A DNA stretch of 64,000 nucleotides. It comes from Persicaria tinctoria. Its lineage: Eukaryota; Streptophyta; Magnoliopsida; Caryophyllales; Polygonaceae. Every line of letters starts with the position of its first letter. Within the stretch, counting starts at the first letter, position 1. Shown piece by piece: positions 20,881 to 30,978 of the stretch. The stretch is taken from the NCBI GenBank assembly GCA_037127255.1, contig JBANSL010000009.1:23834475-23898474 (forward strand), read 5' to 3'. Position numbers and translations under genes: made by a program. The notes below the pieces were generated by a model. That model did no database searches and was not told where the DNA came from. It worked only from the letters and a program-made list of their open reading frames with translations.

Positions 20881-22640
20881 AACACCCCATACTTAAGCTT
20901 GCTTGTCCTCAAGCAATACTTTTATTTGTCATTCAGGGGAAGAATTCAAACTCTCAACATCTTAGATTCATTCTTATATGTCCCTTCAATTAATTACCAT
21001 CCTCGAAAAGGTAATAGTGTCACAGATCCATGCATGTGCAAATATATAAAAGCAACATCTACTCACAAAAGGAGGATTATGCAAAACATTCATTCGTGAC
21101 AAAGCATTAATAATCAAGACAACTTTAATTAAGCTCAATAAGGAGTAGATTGGTAAAAGGCTAAAGGTGGGCAATCTTTGGCAATGTGGTGCTGATGATC
21201 CGGGGAAATGGAGTATTTCCAAATTGAATTTCATACCACATTCTTTCTCGTAAGATTCATCACTTTTCATATTGCTTTTCTCAATAATAATGCTTTTACC
21301 TCTCTAACCTCAGCACTGCCTTCTCGCGAGTCGCAAACATGGGTGTCATGAATGGCCCCGGATACTTAGTGCTTCGGACTCCTCACAATGTGTCCCATCT
21401 CTCCAAACTATTATCTCAGAGAGCAGGGTCAATCTACCTTTATCTCCTGAGGTGATTGGATTTTCTTTCACTCATTAAATTTTCCATATATTTCAAATAA
21501 TTTCCTTCCAAACTCCAAATATGATATATAACACAAACACCATATAAAATCTCCATAATGTAACATCATTCTCAACATAATCATCGGATAAGGTAAAGAA
21601 TGGCAAATATTTAGATCATGTGGAGCAATAATTGAAATAAGGCATATTATGGCTTTTGTAATGCATAAGCATAGGTAAGGCTAGGATTTAACAATATGAG
21701 CATTATATGGAAATATAAAGTCCTCCATCATCTTATCATGCAACATGTCAAAAGCAACTTCAAAATTTACCTCCTTTCATGGTTTTCATCAAAATATGCA
21801 CTTCATTATAACTTCCCTTTACTAGGAAATTTCATGCTATATCTCTAATGAATCCAATTTTGCATCGTTGAGTTCAATATTACACTTCCATGACATTATT
21901 CAAAATTTTCAATAGGGGTCATTTTTCTCAAATTTTTTTTTGGAAAACATGCATATTAAGCATATAAATCAGATAATGCATTCCAAAATAGCCATTTAGC
22001 AATTCAAAGAAATAATGCATATATATGTCAAATATGATCAAATATAGCAAATATGCACAAAGTAAGCCCTTCCCCCACCCCATACTTAAACATTACAGTG
22101 TCCTCACTGTATAGAATCAAATAAAAACAAGAGTAAAGGAAGGAACTCACATGATAAACCATCGAAGAAGGGTGATCAGTGTATGTCGAGTAGGGCCCTT
22201 GTCGATATCGAGTACTCTTACTCGATATCGAGTACTCTTACTCGATATCGAGTACTCTTACTCGATATCGAGTAACTTTGTCTGCGTCTGGTGGTTTTCT
22301 GAAGTCGAGGAGTGTCTGATGCTTTTCGATGTCGAGTTGGCCTACTCGATATCGAGTAGTTTCTGGGCTTCTCCTCCTTGTCGTCGTCGACTTGGCCTTC
22401 GTCGATTCTGACTGGTTTTCAGGGACTCCTTCTTTCCACTTTTTGCGATCCTTATATGTTTGCCAACCTAAAAGTGTTAGATTACCCATAAAAACAAGAC
22501 TATCCACATGAAGTATTCTAAAAGACATGAAACCAAAACCAAAAACAAAAACCAAAAACCAAAAAGTTCAAAAAGTCCCAAAAAGTCTATTTACAAGCTC
22601 TAGATTTTATAGTCGCTGGGCCGACTTTCTCCATTTAGTA
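20881..22640 (-). other. G internal region 2, non-coding part with PPT and hairpin modules
   Basis: Homologous to 12081-13083 plus 17339-18055 and lacking element F; it preserves the empty F target (TATTACACTTCC near 21880). It holds the PPT at 20881-20894, the second PPT-like module at 22069-22110 and a run of CTCGATATCGAGTACT repeats at about 22205-22275 (more units than in region 1). Confidence 0.8.
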
Positions 22641-23342
22641 TTAGCCTGGCTCATCTTTTTCCGGAGGTATAGGTGGATCTGGTGGTTCCTCCGGCGGTGG
22701 GAAGCGTGGGATGTCATCTGGGGGCATCGTATGAAGAAGCTTGAATCTCCCCGAGTGAACGCTCCATGGCTTCACCCAGTCATCTTCCTGGGCTCCAGTT
22801 GGCATGCATACCTCATCATCATACCTCTTCCACTTCATAGGTTGACTTATTTTTGTATCTCCATCACAGCAGAATGGTGGAGAGGGAAGAGATATTTCCT
22901 CCTCATCTTGCGGAGCTTCATGCCACTTTGCTAGGACCCCATACTTGAATATGAACATCGGTTGCTCAAAATCATCGGGGATAGCTTTCACCTTGTAAGG
23001 TAAAAGCGATCTTGGAATGCCCTGGTCAACAATGTCCAACTTCTTCTCTTCTAGTGCTATTTCGCCTTGGGATCCTTCATATGATTCATCAATAATAGGT
23101 AGCAAAGTAGGAATGAAATTCGATGAAGGACATACCTGATTGTCGACATCGAGTGGGTCAATTGGCTCGTCGAGAGGAGGGCATGGTCCTTTAGACTGAA
23201 TGGAAGCCTCAAGCCTTTGGATTTCATCTTCCAGCCAAGCTATTTCCCTTAATCGTGACTCCTCCACTGCGATCCTATTTCTCCGTCTCAAATCTTGATT
23301 CCATTCTTCCCATGCAGGATTCCCTTCGACAAAGTCTTCCAT
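22641..23342 (-). CDS. Unknown 233-aa protein of element G, copy 2
   Basis: Near-identical second copy of the protein at 18056-18757, with the same length and start. Visible differences are few, for example EEWNQD for EEWYQD, EIAWLED for EIARLED, PPLDEP for PPVDEP and PPFCCDG for PQFCCDG. It starts ~170 bases from the second PBS. No recognised domain. Confidence 0.5.
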   Translation of the reverse strand: MEDFVEGNPAWEEWNQDLRRRNRIAVEESRLREIAWLEDEIQRLEASIQSKGPCPPLDEPIDPLDVDNQVCPSSNFIPTLLPIIDESYEGSQGEIALEEKKLDIVDQGIPRSLLPYKVKAIPDDFEQPMFIFKYGVLAKWHEAPQDEEEISLPSPPFCCDGDTKISQPMKWKRYDDEVCMPTGAQEDDWVKPWSVHSGRFKLLHTMPPDDIPRFPPPEEPPDPPIPPEKDEPG

Positions 23343-23511
23343 CTTTGTCCCTAAGCCTTGAAATCACAATCAAGAACACAAATTAGTGGCAAAAGCTTGG
23401 CACCCAGTTGGTACCGGTGAGGTAGGTGGTGGTAGGGTATGTGATAGGGTAAGAAAAAGGGATGGGCTTTTATGAACCTTAAACACAATTAAACTAGGCG
23501 CGATTGATATC

Positions 23512-23529
23512 TCCCCGGCAACGGCGCCA
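23512..23529 (-). other. tRNA-Asp primer binding site, G copy 2
   Basis: The plus strand TCCCCGGCAACGGCGCCA is an exact match to the 3' end of plant tRNA-Asp, 3 bases from LTR 3. This identifies the minus strand as the sense strand of G. Confidence 0.93.
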
Positions 23530-23532
23530 ATT

Positions 23533-24262
23533 TGACGAGAGGGTTTCTCGACCAAATAAATTTGTAGTCAAGACCCCGCTATAGGATAGTGGAGTCAGGT
23601 TCGTCCTTAGAAGAGAAGTCAGCGGTTCTAGGTTTAGTGTGTTTTGGGGTTCAGGGATAGCGAAAAAAGGTAGGAAGGTTGTTGTCGACAAAGAATAGAG
23701 GGGTCGATGTCGATGGATGGAGAGGGAATGGTGGTTGGTGTCGGGTAGAATATGTGCCGAATAAAAATAATAAAATAAAACAAATGAAGATGCAAACTTC
23801 CAAGGTTAGGGATCACCACAACAATAAACATATGTGTAGATCATAAATCACATAAAGATGCATGCTTTATATCAAAGAATCGACTTTCGCAAATTCCAAC
23901 AATTTAGGTGATAGTGGCTCTCGCATAAAAACCTAATTTGTTTCTACCTTTTCTTAATTAGGATCAACCAACTTTCGCAAGCAAACCCTAATTACTATCC
24001 AATTCATAATAAGATCACTTTCGCTTCAATATCATGAATAAGGAACTTCCTCAACTCTCGCAAAGGATTAAGCACATAGGTAGATGATGATAAAGACATA
24101 TAAATTCATGGATTTAAATCAAACACACATATCTATGTTGGGATCACCCCAACCCTAGAAGAAGGAAATTAGAAACAAAACATAATAAAAGAAATTAACT
24201 TTAACATAAAATAAACTAAAACTTACAAAACCTTCCAAACGTTCCTCCTCTCTCGCCTCCGG

Positions 24263-24332
<70 letters not shown>

Positions 24333-25455
24333 CTCCTCCCTCTCTCCTTGCGCCCTAAGACGACTTTGCTTGAATTGAATGAATGAAAATCAGCCCCCTA
24401 AGGCTTTATTTATAGTGATCAAACCCCGCTAATCAAGGAAATAATCATCTATCTATATCTACTTAAAGCTTAAAAGATAAATTAATTGCTTAAAGGAATT
24501 AAATCAAAAAGGAAAAGATAAATCTAAACTAGGTAAGTCTTCTTCATGTTGATAGATCTCCCTTCCATAGGTAGACTTGATCAAATTTGGATAGATCTTC
24601 GGCCATCTCGACTTCCTTCATGCCCAAGTAACTCCAAGTCGAGTAGGATTCGTCACAACCGAGTAACGCGTTTTCTGGAAGTCTACTCGATCTCGACAAG
24701 GGTCTAGTCGATCTCGAGTAGCCCTCGTCTGTCTCGAGTAGCCCTCGTCTGTCTCGAGTAGGCCTCGTCTGTCTCGGGTGACTGGTGCTCGACAAGGCTC
24801 GGACATGGCTAGGAGGTCTAGTCGATCTCGAGTAGCCCTACTCTGTATCGAGTAGGATTGGCTCATTGACTAGGTCTTCCCGGGTGGCTCTGCTCGACCG
24901 ACTCGGATCTGGACTCGGGGCTCGGCGATCTCGACAAGGCCTCCTCGAGATCGAGTAGGGTTCCGGGATCGGGGTGTCTCTGACTCAGTGTCCTCGATCA
25001 GCTCTGCTCGACAAGGTGTGGTCGACCAGCCCTCGTCGAGATCGAGTAGAGGCTAGTCGATCTCGAGTAGAGTTTCTCTCAGCTTTCTGCTCTGTTCTTA
25101 AAACACACTTTCCCGAGTCCTCGTTTGTCGGATTGACGCATATGACCATGCGTTTGAAAGCTCTTTTCGAGGGCTACAACTCTAATGAAGACATCAAAGC
25201 TTGATTCAGAACGAAGAATGGTGAAAAATGGCCTTTTCTCGAGCTGCGCCATTCTTAGCTTCTCCATGAGTTTCCTTTAAGCTCCAAAGTGCGTCCGATT
25301 TCTGCGAAATATAACCAAAACTTGTGTAGACCTCCATATATTGCAAATAAGTGTAAACTACACATATTCTGTATTATTCTAACCCAAATGCATGCAATGT
25401 ATGCAGAAATCGATATAAAAGTAAATGTAAAAAATGGCAAATTAGGCTCACAACA
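23533..25455 (-). repeat. LTR 3 (5'-most) of element G, 1923 bp
   Basis: Outer LTR followed by the right TSD CTCAA and the resumed LINE. It has three 20-bp minisatellite units (24716-24775) and a 67-base CT tract. Confidence 0.93.
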
Positions 25456-25460
25456 CTCAA

Positions 25461-26355
25461 CTTCGCCGGTAGAACGACTCTTACAAGAGTTGTTCTCTTA
25501 GCACTCCCCGTCTATTCCATGTCCACCATGCTTCTTCCGGACGGAACTTGTAAGAAAATTGAGAAGATTTGCAGGGGCTTCATGTGGGGGTCTTCGGCCG
25601 AGAAACGCCGTATTCACAAGGTTGCCTGGTCTGAAATCACCAAACCAAGACACCTGGGGGGTCTGGGGACTATGTGTATGTCGGATTTAACTCTAGCCCT
25701 CATTGATAAACTAGGATGGAGACGTCTGCAAGGAGAGAAGGGTATATGGAGCGAGATTCTGTCAAGTAAGTATGCCTTCTCGACCCTTGGTAATTCGCCC
25801 GGTGCGTCTCATATATGGAAAGGGATTAGAAAGGCTTTGGTTGTTGTTATTAAACCTCACTCTTCCTTGTGTTTGGGTAATGGAAAAAGTATTCGCTTTT
25901 GGTCGAATAGTTGGACATGACAAGAAAATTTGGCATTCCTTATTGTCCATACATCGCCAGAATGATGCTGAGGGGACCTTTGTGGCGGATCTCTGGAACG
26001 CCGAAAGTGGCTGGTAATGGGCGAGTTTCTCTGACACTCTTCCCGCTGCTACGTTATTGAGAATAGGTGCCATGACGGGCTCGGATCGGCAAGATGTGCT
26101 CGGATGGAATAAGAGCAATGATGGTGAGTATACAGTCAAATCTGGGTATCTTGCGATCAATGAAGGTGACAAGGAGTAGTCTACGGATTTATACTTCTTT
26201 AAAGGGGTCTGGAAACTCAATGTCAACGAGAAAGTGCGATCCTTCATCTAGATGATCAGCAAAGGCGGTGTTTTGACAAACCATGAGCGATCTCCACGCC
26301 ATATAGGTAATTCCGAGTTGTGTCCTATATGTCATCTAGCCATTGAATCTTCTCT
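25461..26355 (+). pseudogene. LINE RT fragment, copy 1, 3' part
   Basis: Resumes the LINE after element G. The translation contains the RT C-terminal region (KKIEKICRGFMWG, HLGGLGTMCMSDLTLALIDK, WSEILSSKY) and a zf-RVT-like region (GEYTVKSGY, LCPICHLAIESS). There are in-frame stops, such as after IRFWSNSWT and in the NEGDKE stretch. It ends abruptly at repeat X. Confidence 0.88.
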
Positions 26356-27027
26356 TGAATTGATAGAATATATCTTGCTTCATGTGGAAGAAAGCCAGCT
26401 CAGAATTTGGACTCGGACCGGCTCGAAATCGACTCTGGTGGTCACTCGATATCGACCGAAAGTGGTCGATATCGACCTGTTGTTCTCAGCTCACTCGATC
26501 TCGGCCTCATATGTGAAATCGACTTGTCTTGACTCGATATTGGCCTATCTTGTGTTGCTCCAAGTGTCTGGTCGATTTCTGGCATGTCTGGTCAACGGGA
26601 TCCACTCGATATCGACCATGTTAGGTCGATATCGACCTCTTTGACAGTTTCCAGCATTTTGCATCCGTCTTGTAACACACTTTCCCGAGTCCTCGTTCGT
26701 CCGATTGACGCATATGAGTATGCGTCGGTAAGCTCTTTTTGAGGGATATATCTCTCATGAAGACATCAGAACTTGACTTAGGATGATGATTGGTGAAAAG
26801 TGGCATTTTCTCCGGCTGCACCATCCTTAGCTTCTTCATCACATTCTTTTAAGCTCCAAAGTGCGTCCGATTTCTGTGAAATTAATTAGAAGCTTGTGTA
26901 GACCTCCATAATTTGGAAAATAACATAAACTACACAGATTCTGTACTATTCTAGCCCAACTGTATCAAATGCATGCAGAAATCGATATAAAAGTAAATGT
27001 AAAACCTGGTAAAATAGGCTCACAACA
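26356..27027 (-). repeat. LTR-like repeat X, second (complete) copy, 672 bp
   Basis: TG...CA boundaries are set by the change to LINE sequence on both sides. The left neighbour is the LINE 3' portion and the right neighbour the LINE RT centre, so X joins two different LINE copies rather than splitting one. No shared 5-bp flank, PBS or convincing PPT is seen. The right half is related to the G LTR end; the left half holds TCGATATCGA motifs. Confidence 0.82.
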
Positions 27028-28297
27028 AGGGCCTCTCCTCTCTCACTTATTTTTTGCTGAAGATATTCTGTTGTTCGTCGAAGCTTCAGTAACGAAAGTG
27101 GGTGTGGTGCGGGAGTGTCTCGATGTTTTTTTTGGGAGGTCGGGGAAAAAGGTCAGCCTTCAAAATTCCAAAATTTTCATCTCGAGGAATGTAAAACGCG
27201 ATCACAAGGAAAGGGTCCAGGCGGCTAACGGCATCACTGCTACGTCTAACCTTGGAGTCTACTTAGGAGTGCTGATTTTACATCTAACCTTGGAGTCTAC
27301 TTAGGAGTGCTGCTACGTCCAACCAAAGCCTTTCTAATCACTTAACTCCGATTTTGGCAAAGTTTGCTTCGAAATTGGCAGGCTGGAAGTCAAGCGTGCT
27401 CAACTTCGCCGGCAGAACGACCCTTACGAGAGCTATTCTCGTATCATTCCCCGTCTATTCCATGTCCACCATGCTTCTTCCGGACGGAACTTGTAAGAAA
27501 ATTGAGAAGATTTGCAGGGGCTTCATGTGGAGGTCTTCAGCCGAGAAACGTAGTATTCGCAAGGTTGCCTGGTCTGAAATCACCAAACCAAGATACCTGG
27601 GGGTCTGGGGATTATGTGTATATCGGATTTAAATCTAGCCCTCATTGCTAAACTAGGATGGAGACGTCTGCAAGGAGAGAAGGGTATATGGAGCGAGATT
27701 CTGTCAAGTAAGTATGCCTTCTCGACCCTTGGTAATTCGCCCGGTGCGTCTCATATATGGAAAGGGATTAGAAAGGCTTTGGTTGTTGTTATTAAACCTC
27801 ACTCTTCCTTGTGTTTGGGTAATGGAGAAAGTATTCGCTTTTGTTCGAATAGTTGGACATGACAAGAAAATTTGGCATCCCTTGCTGTCCATATAGCGTC
27901 AGAATAATGCTGAGGGGACCTTGGTGGCGAATCTCTGGAACACCGTCAATGGCTGGTAATGGGAGAGTCTCTCTGACACTCTTCCCGCTGCTACGTTATT
28001 GAGAATAGCTGCCATGGCGGTCTCGGATCGGGAAGATGTGCTCAGATGGAATAATAGCAATGATGGTGAGTATACAGTCAAATCTGGGTATCTTGCGATC
28101 AATGAAGGCGATAAGGAACAGTCTACAGATTTATACTTCTTTAAAGGGGTCTGGAAACTCAATGTGAACGAGAAAGTGCGATCTTTCATCTGGATGATCA
28201 GCAAAGGCGGTGTTTTGACAAACCAAGAGCGATCTCGACGCCATATAGGTAATTCCGAGTTGTGTCCTATATGTCATCTAGCCATTGAATCTTCTCT
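27028..28297 (+). pseudogene. LINE RT fragment, copy 2 (1.27 kb)
   Basis: Uninterrupted paralogue of copy 1, with the same start and end relative to X and the same internal ~38-base duplication (about 27246-27320). The RT motif reads FAED in place of FADD, so it is catalytically dead. The zf-RVT-like part is better preserved than in copy 1 (a 176-residue open stretch, running on into X). It contains the empty target site of element G. Confidence 0.9.
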
Positions 28298-28754
28298 TGA
28301 ATTGATAGAATATCTCTTGCTTCACGTGGAAGAAAGCCAACTCAGAATTCGGACTCCGACCGGCTCAAAATTGACTCTGATGGTCACTCGATGTCGACCG
28401 AAAGTGATCGATATCGACCTGTTGTTCTCAGCTCACTCGATCTCGGCCTCATATGTGATATCGACTTGTCTTGACTCGATATCGACCTGTCTTGTGTTTC
28501 TCCAAGTGTCTGGTCGATTTCTGGCATGACTAGTCGACGGGATCCACTCGATATCGACCTCTTTGACAGTTTTCAGCATTCTGCATCCGTCTTGTAACAC
28601 TCTTTCCTAAGTCCTCGTTCGTTCGATTGACGCATATGAGTATGCGTTGGAAAGCTCTTTTCGAGGGATACATCTCTCATGAAGACATCAGAACTTGACA
28701 TAGGATGATGATTGGTGAAAAGTGGCGTTTTATCCGGATGCACCATCCTTAGCT
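28298..28754 (-). repeat. LTR-like repeat X, third copy, truncated by element B
   Basis: Starts like the other X copies and breaks at CCTTAGCT, where the LTR of B begins. The missing ~215 bases of X are not found on the other side of B. Confidence 0.85.
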
Positions 28755-29733
28755 TGATGCGGGACCATCTTCTACAGCTCCAGACACACCCATCATTCTT
28801 GGAGAAGGACCAATGACTCGAGCTAGAGCAAAGAAGCTTCAGAGAGACTCATTCCTATTCGTCACTCACACTTTGTTCTCGAGCAAGGTTCAACTCCCCG
28901 AGCCTACATTGAAGACATACATGTGCATTGGAGCACAAATAGAGGCCGAGCCACCTTAGAAATGCTTAGGCCGAAATATTCTAAGTGTTGGAAACCCTTT
29001 TCAGCTTAAGTGTTCTATTGGGCTGAATTGGGCTTTTTTAGTCATTCTTTTTAGAGACCTTATTTATTTTTGTTATTAGATTTATTTTAAAGCCCATTAG
29101 AAAGTAGATCTATCTATTTCTATCTAGTTAGGCCGGCCAACAGGCCTTAGTTCCCTATATATTTCGATTTCAGCCTTGTAGAACAATTGGAACATTCATA
29201 ATACAAGTTATTCTTCTCAAAACGTGTGAAACACTTTAGAGAGAGAGAGATCAGACCGAATAGAGCTGTGCTCTTCGTGATCTCAACCGATTGATAATCT
29301 CAGCTTGGTTTGCTTTGTGTTCGTCAACTTCGCAAGACTTGGTGATCCTAGTATTCACAAGCCCCCTTCTGGTGCTTCAAGTTGTCCGCTTGATTGTGTC
29401 GGATTGTAGAGGCGGGTTGTGTAGGCATTGGTATTGGTTCCTACCCTCTGAGGAGGCCTGGGGTCTTTATCTTGTGCTACATAGATCGACTCAGTCCTTA
29501 TCAGGTCGTGTCTTTCCATTCTTGCATTCATTTTCGAGTCTTTATCTATCTTTATCGAGTCTTTGTCATTCTTGTTTAGTGTCGACATCAAGAATCCTTG
29601 TTCTTGGTGAATCTTGCTGCGTCTTTATTGATTCTTGGATGTTCTTGATTGATCTTGATCGAGTTCTTGCTTTTCTTGTTCAGTTCTTGCTTGTTGTCGA
29701 AGATCGGACCAACCTACGGCTAACCCCGTATCA
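28755..29733 (+). repeat. 5' LTR of element B
   Basis: TGATGCGGGACC...CCCCGTATCA, TATA box at 29156-29163. The first ~200 bases still show the LTR-encoded C-terminal codons ([11 protein letters not shown]). Confidence 0.95.
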
Positions 29734-29736
29734 AAT

Positions 29737-29745
29737 TGGTATCAG
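29737..29745 (+). other. Shortened primer binding site of element B
   Basis: Only TGGTATCAG matches the tRNA-iMet PBS; the following bases are TCCTGACCG instead of AGCTTTGG. D has the same sequence at 57424-57432 (minus). Confidence 0.75.
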
Positions 29746-30978
29746 TCCTGACCGAATAGGGATAGGATTTTCTTGTTTTGGTCTTTTACTTCTTGTTTCT
29801 TTATTTGATTATTGCACTAATCTTGAGTTTGTGATTGTTTGTGGTTGCATAGCCTAAACACAAAGCCTAGCCGAGACCAGTGGAGTCGACCAAGCCGTGT
29901 GCACAGCCCTTGTGTTCACCCTAGAGCCGACGGCAATCTTTGTCCCCATAAGTCTAGCTTGGCCGAAAATCAGCCTCCACACAAAGACAAACCCTAGTTT
30001 GTTTATCTTTTCTATCCTTTGTTCTATCTTTGGGAATTTTTTTTATCTAAATCCTATTTATCTATTGCTTTTATCATAAATCTGATTTTTGGTAGATATA
30101 ATTCCTATTTATCTATCATTTATCTTTAAAGCTATAGATAGATCCACTTACCAAAGATAGCAAAAGCCTCATCTATATAAATCTATCAATAGGGCTGAAA
30201 TTTTATCTTTTATCACCATCTATACCAGATTTTCGAGTCCTATACATTAATTTGAGTCTTTTCTTGCATTAGTTTCATATTTAAAAAAAAAAAAAAATCA
30301 GTTTCGAAAATCACATTAAAGCTTGGACCTAGGAGGATAAAATTCACTAGGGGTAAGAGTAAGTCAAAAAAAAAAAAAGAGGAAAGTGTTTGTTGATCTA
30401 GTGCAAGAAAGCTCACAAAGGACAATTGGTGAACCCCTTCTTATCAGCCCTAGTCGACATACCCTATCCCAAACACATACACCTCCACAAAATTGAAACC
30501 CTACCCTGCAACTACAACGTCATAACTTAAAGGTTTTCAATCAAAAGAGGTAAATTTCCAAGTTTTCTTTTATTTCTCTTTCTTTTTTTCTTTGTGTCGA
30601 GTACATAACAGCTTGTGTCGAGTGATCACAGTCCTTACTGAGTTCACTTTTGTGTGTGTCGAGTGCATTAGACCCTTGTCGAGTGCACCTTAGTTTGTGT
30701 CGAGTGATTCCTTGCAATTTCCCATCTGTTTTGCTTGGATCTAAGTTTGTTGCTTACATCGAGTTCTCTACAGCCCTTGTTGAGTACTCTCCTGCATTGT
30801 TTCATTCATTACATACCTTGATTGCCTTGTTTTTGCTTGGTAGTTGATTTGCCCAAAGCGGATTGCCCTAGCAAGCGTGATATATCAATCTGAGAGGGAG
30901 TGTGAGCGAAACACAATTGTGAGCTGTTTTATAAGTTTTTACTAACCTTAACTTCTGTGTTGCTTTGTCTTTGTTATC
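29746..30978 (+). other. 5' leader of element B
   Basis: Non-coding, homologous to the leader of A except for the replaced segment just after the PBS. A cluster of GTCGAGT motifs spans about 30596-30780. Poly-A tracts lie near 30283 and 30367. Confidence 0.75.

Larger units (their letters stand above)
10129..25455 (-). mobile_element. Element G: tandem LTR-internal-LTR-internal-LTR retrotransposon (tRNA-Asp PBS), non-autonomous
   Basis: Three LTRs (10129-12080, 18948-20880, 23533-25455) alternate with two internal regions (12081-18947, which holds element F, and 20881-23532). Only the outermost flanks share a TSD: CTCAA at 10124-10128 and 25456-25460, inside a LINE whose paralogue at about 27388-27410 reads straight through. 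Both internal regions are ~2.6 kb without F and have a PBS on the right and a PPT on the left. Neither has RT, integrase or protease; the main ORF is a 233-residue protein of unknown function. The tRNA-Asp primer and the AAGTATGGGG-type PPT resemble the Athila/Tat side of Ty3/gypsy, so it is best seen as a non-autonomous relative. Confidence 0.93.

Noticed and set aside
23512..23529. tRNA-Asp gene
   Set aside because: Only the 3' end complement is present, with no cloverleaf upstream; its place beside an LTR makes it a PBS.
26356..27027. X as a simple solo LTR inserted in a LINE
   Set aside because: Flanks do not form a TSD and the LINE sequence on the right lies upstream of that on the left, so X separates two LINE copies.
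29291..29857. Recurring 180-210-residue frame starting MIISAWFALCSS in LTRs (also 1271-1819, 8356-8925, 44567-45136, 50192-50827 and others)
   Set aside because: It lies in R-U5 of each LTR, has no domain, changes its C-terminus with whatever follows the LTR, and is explained by low stop density in repeated sequence.
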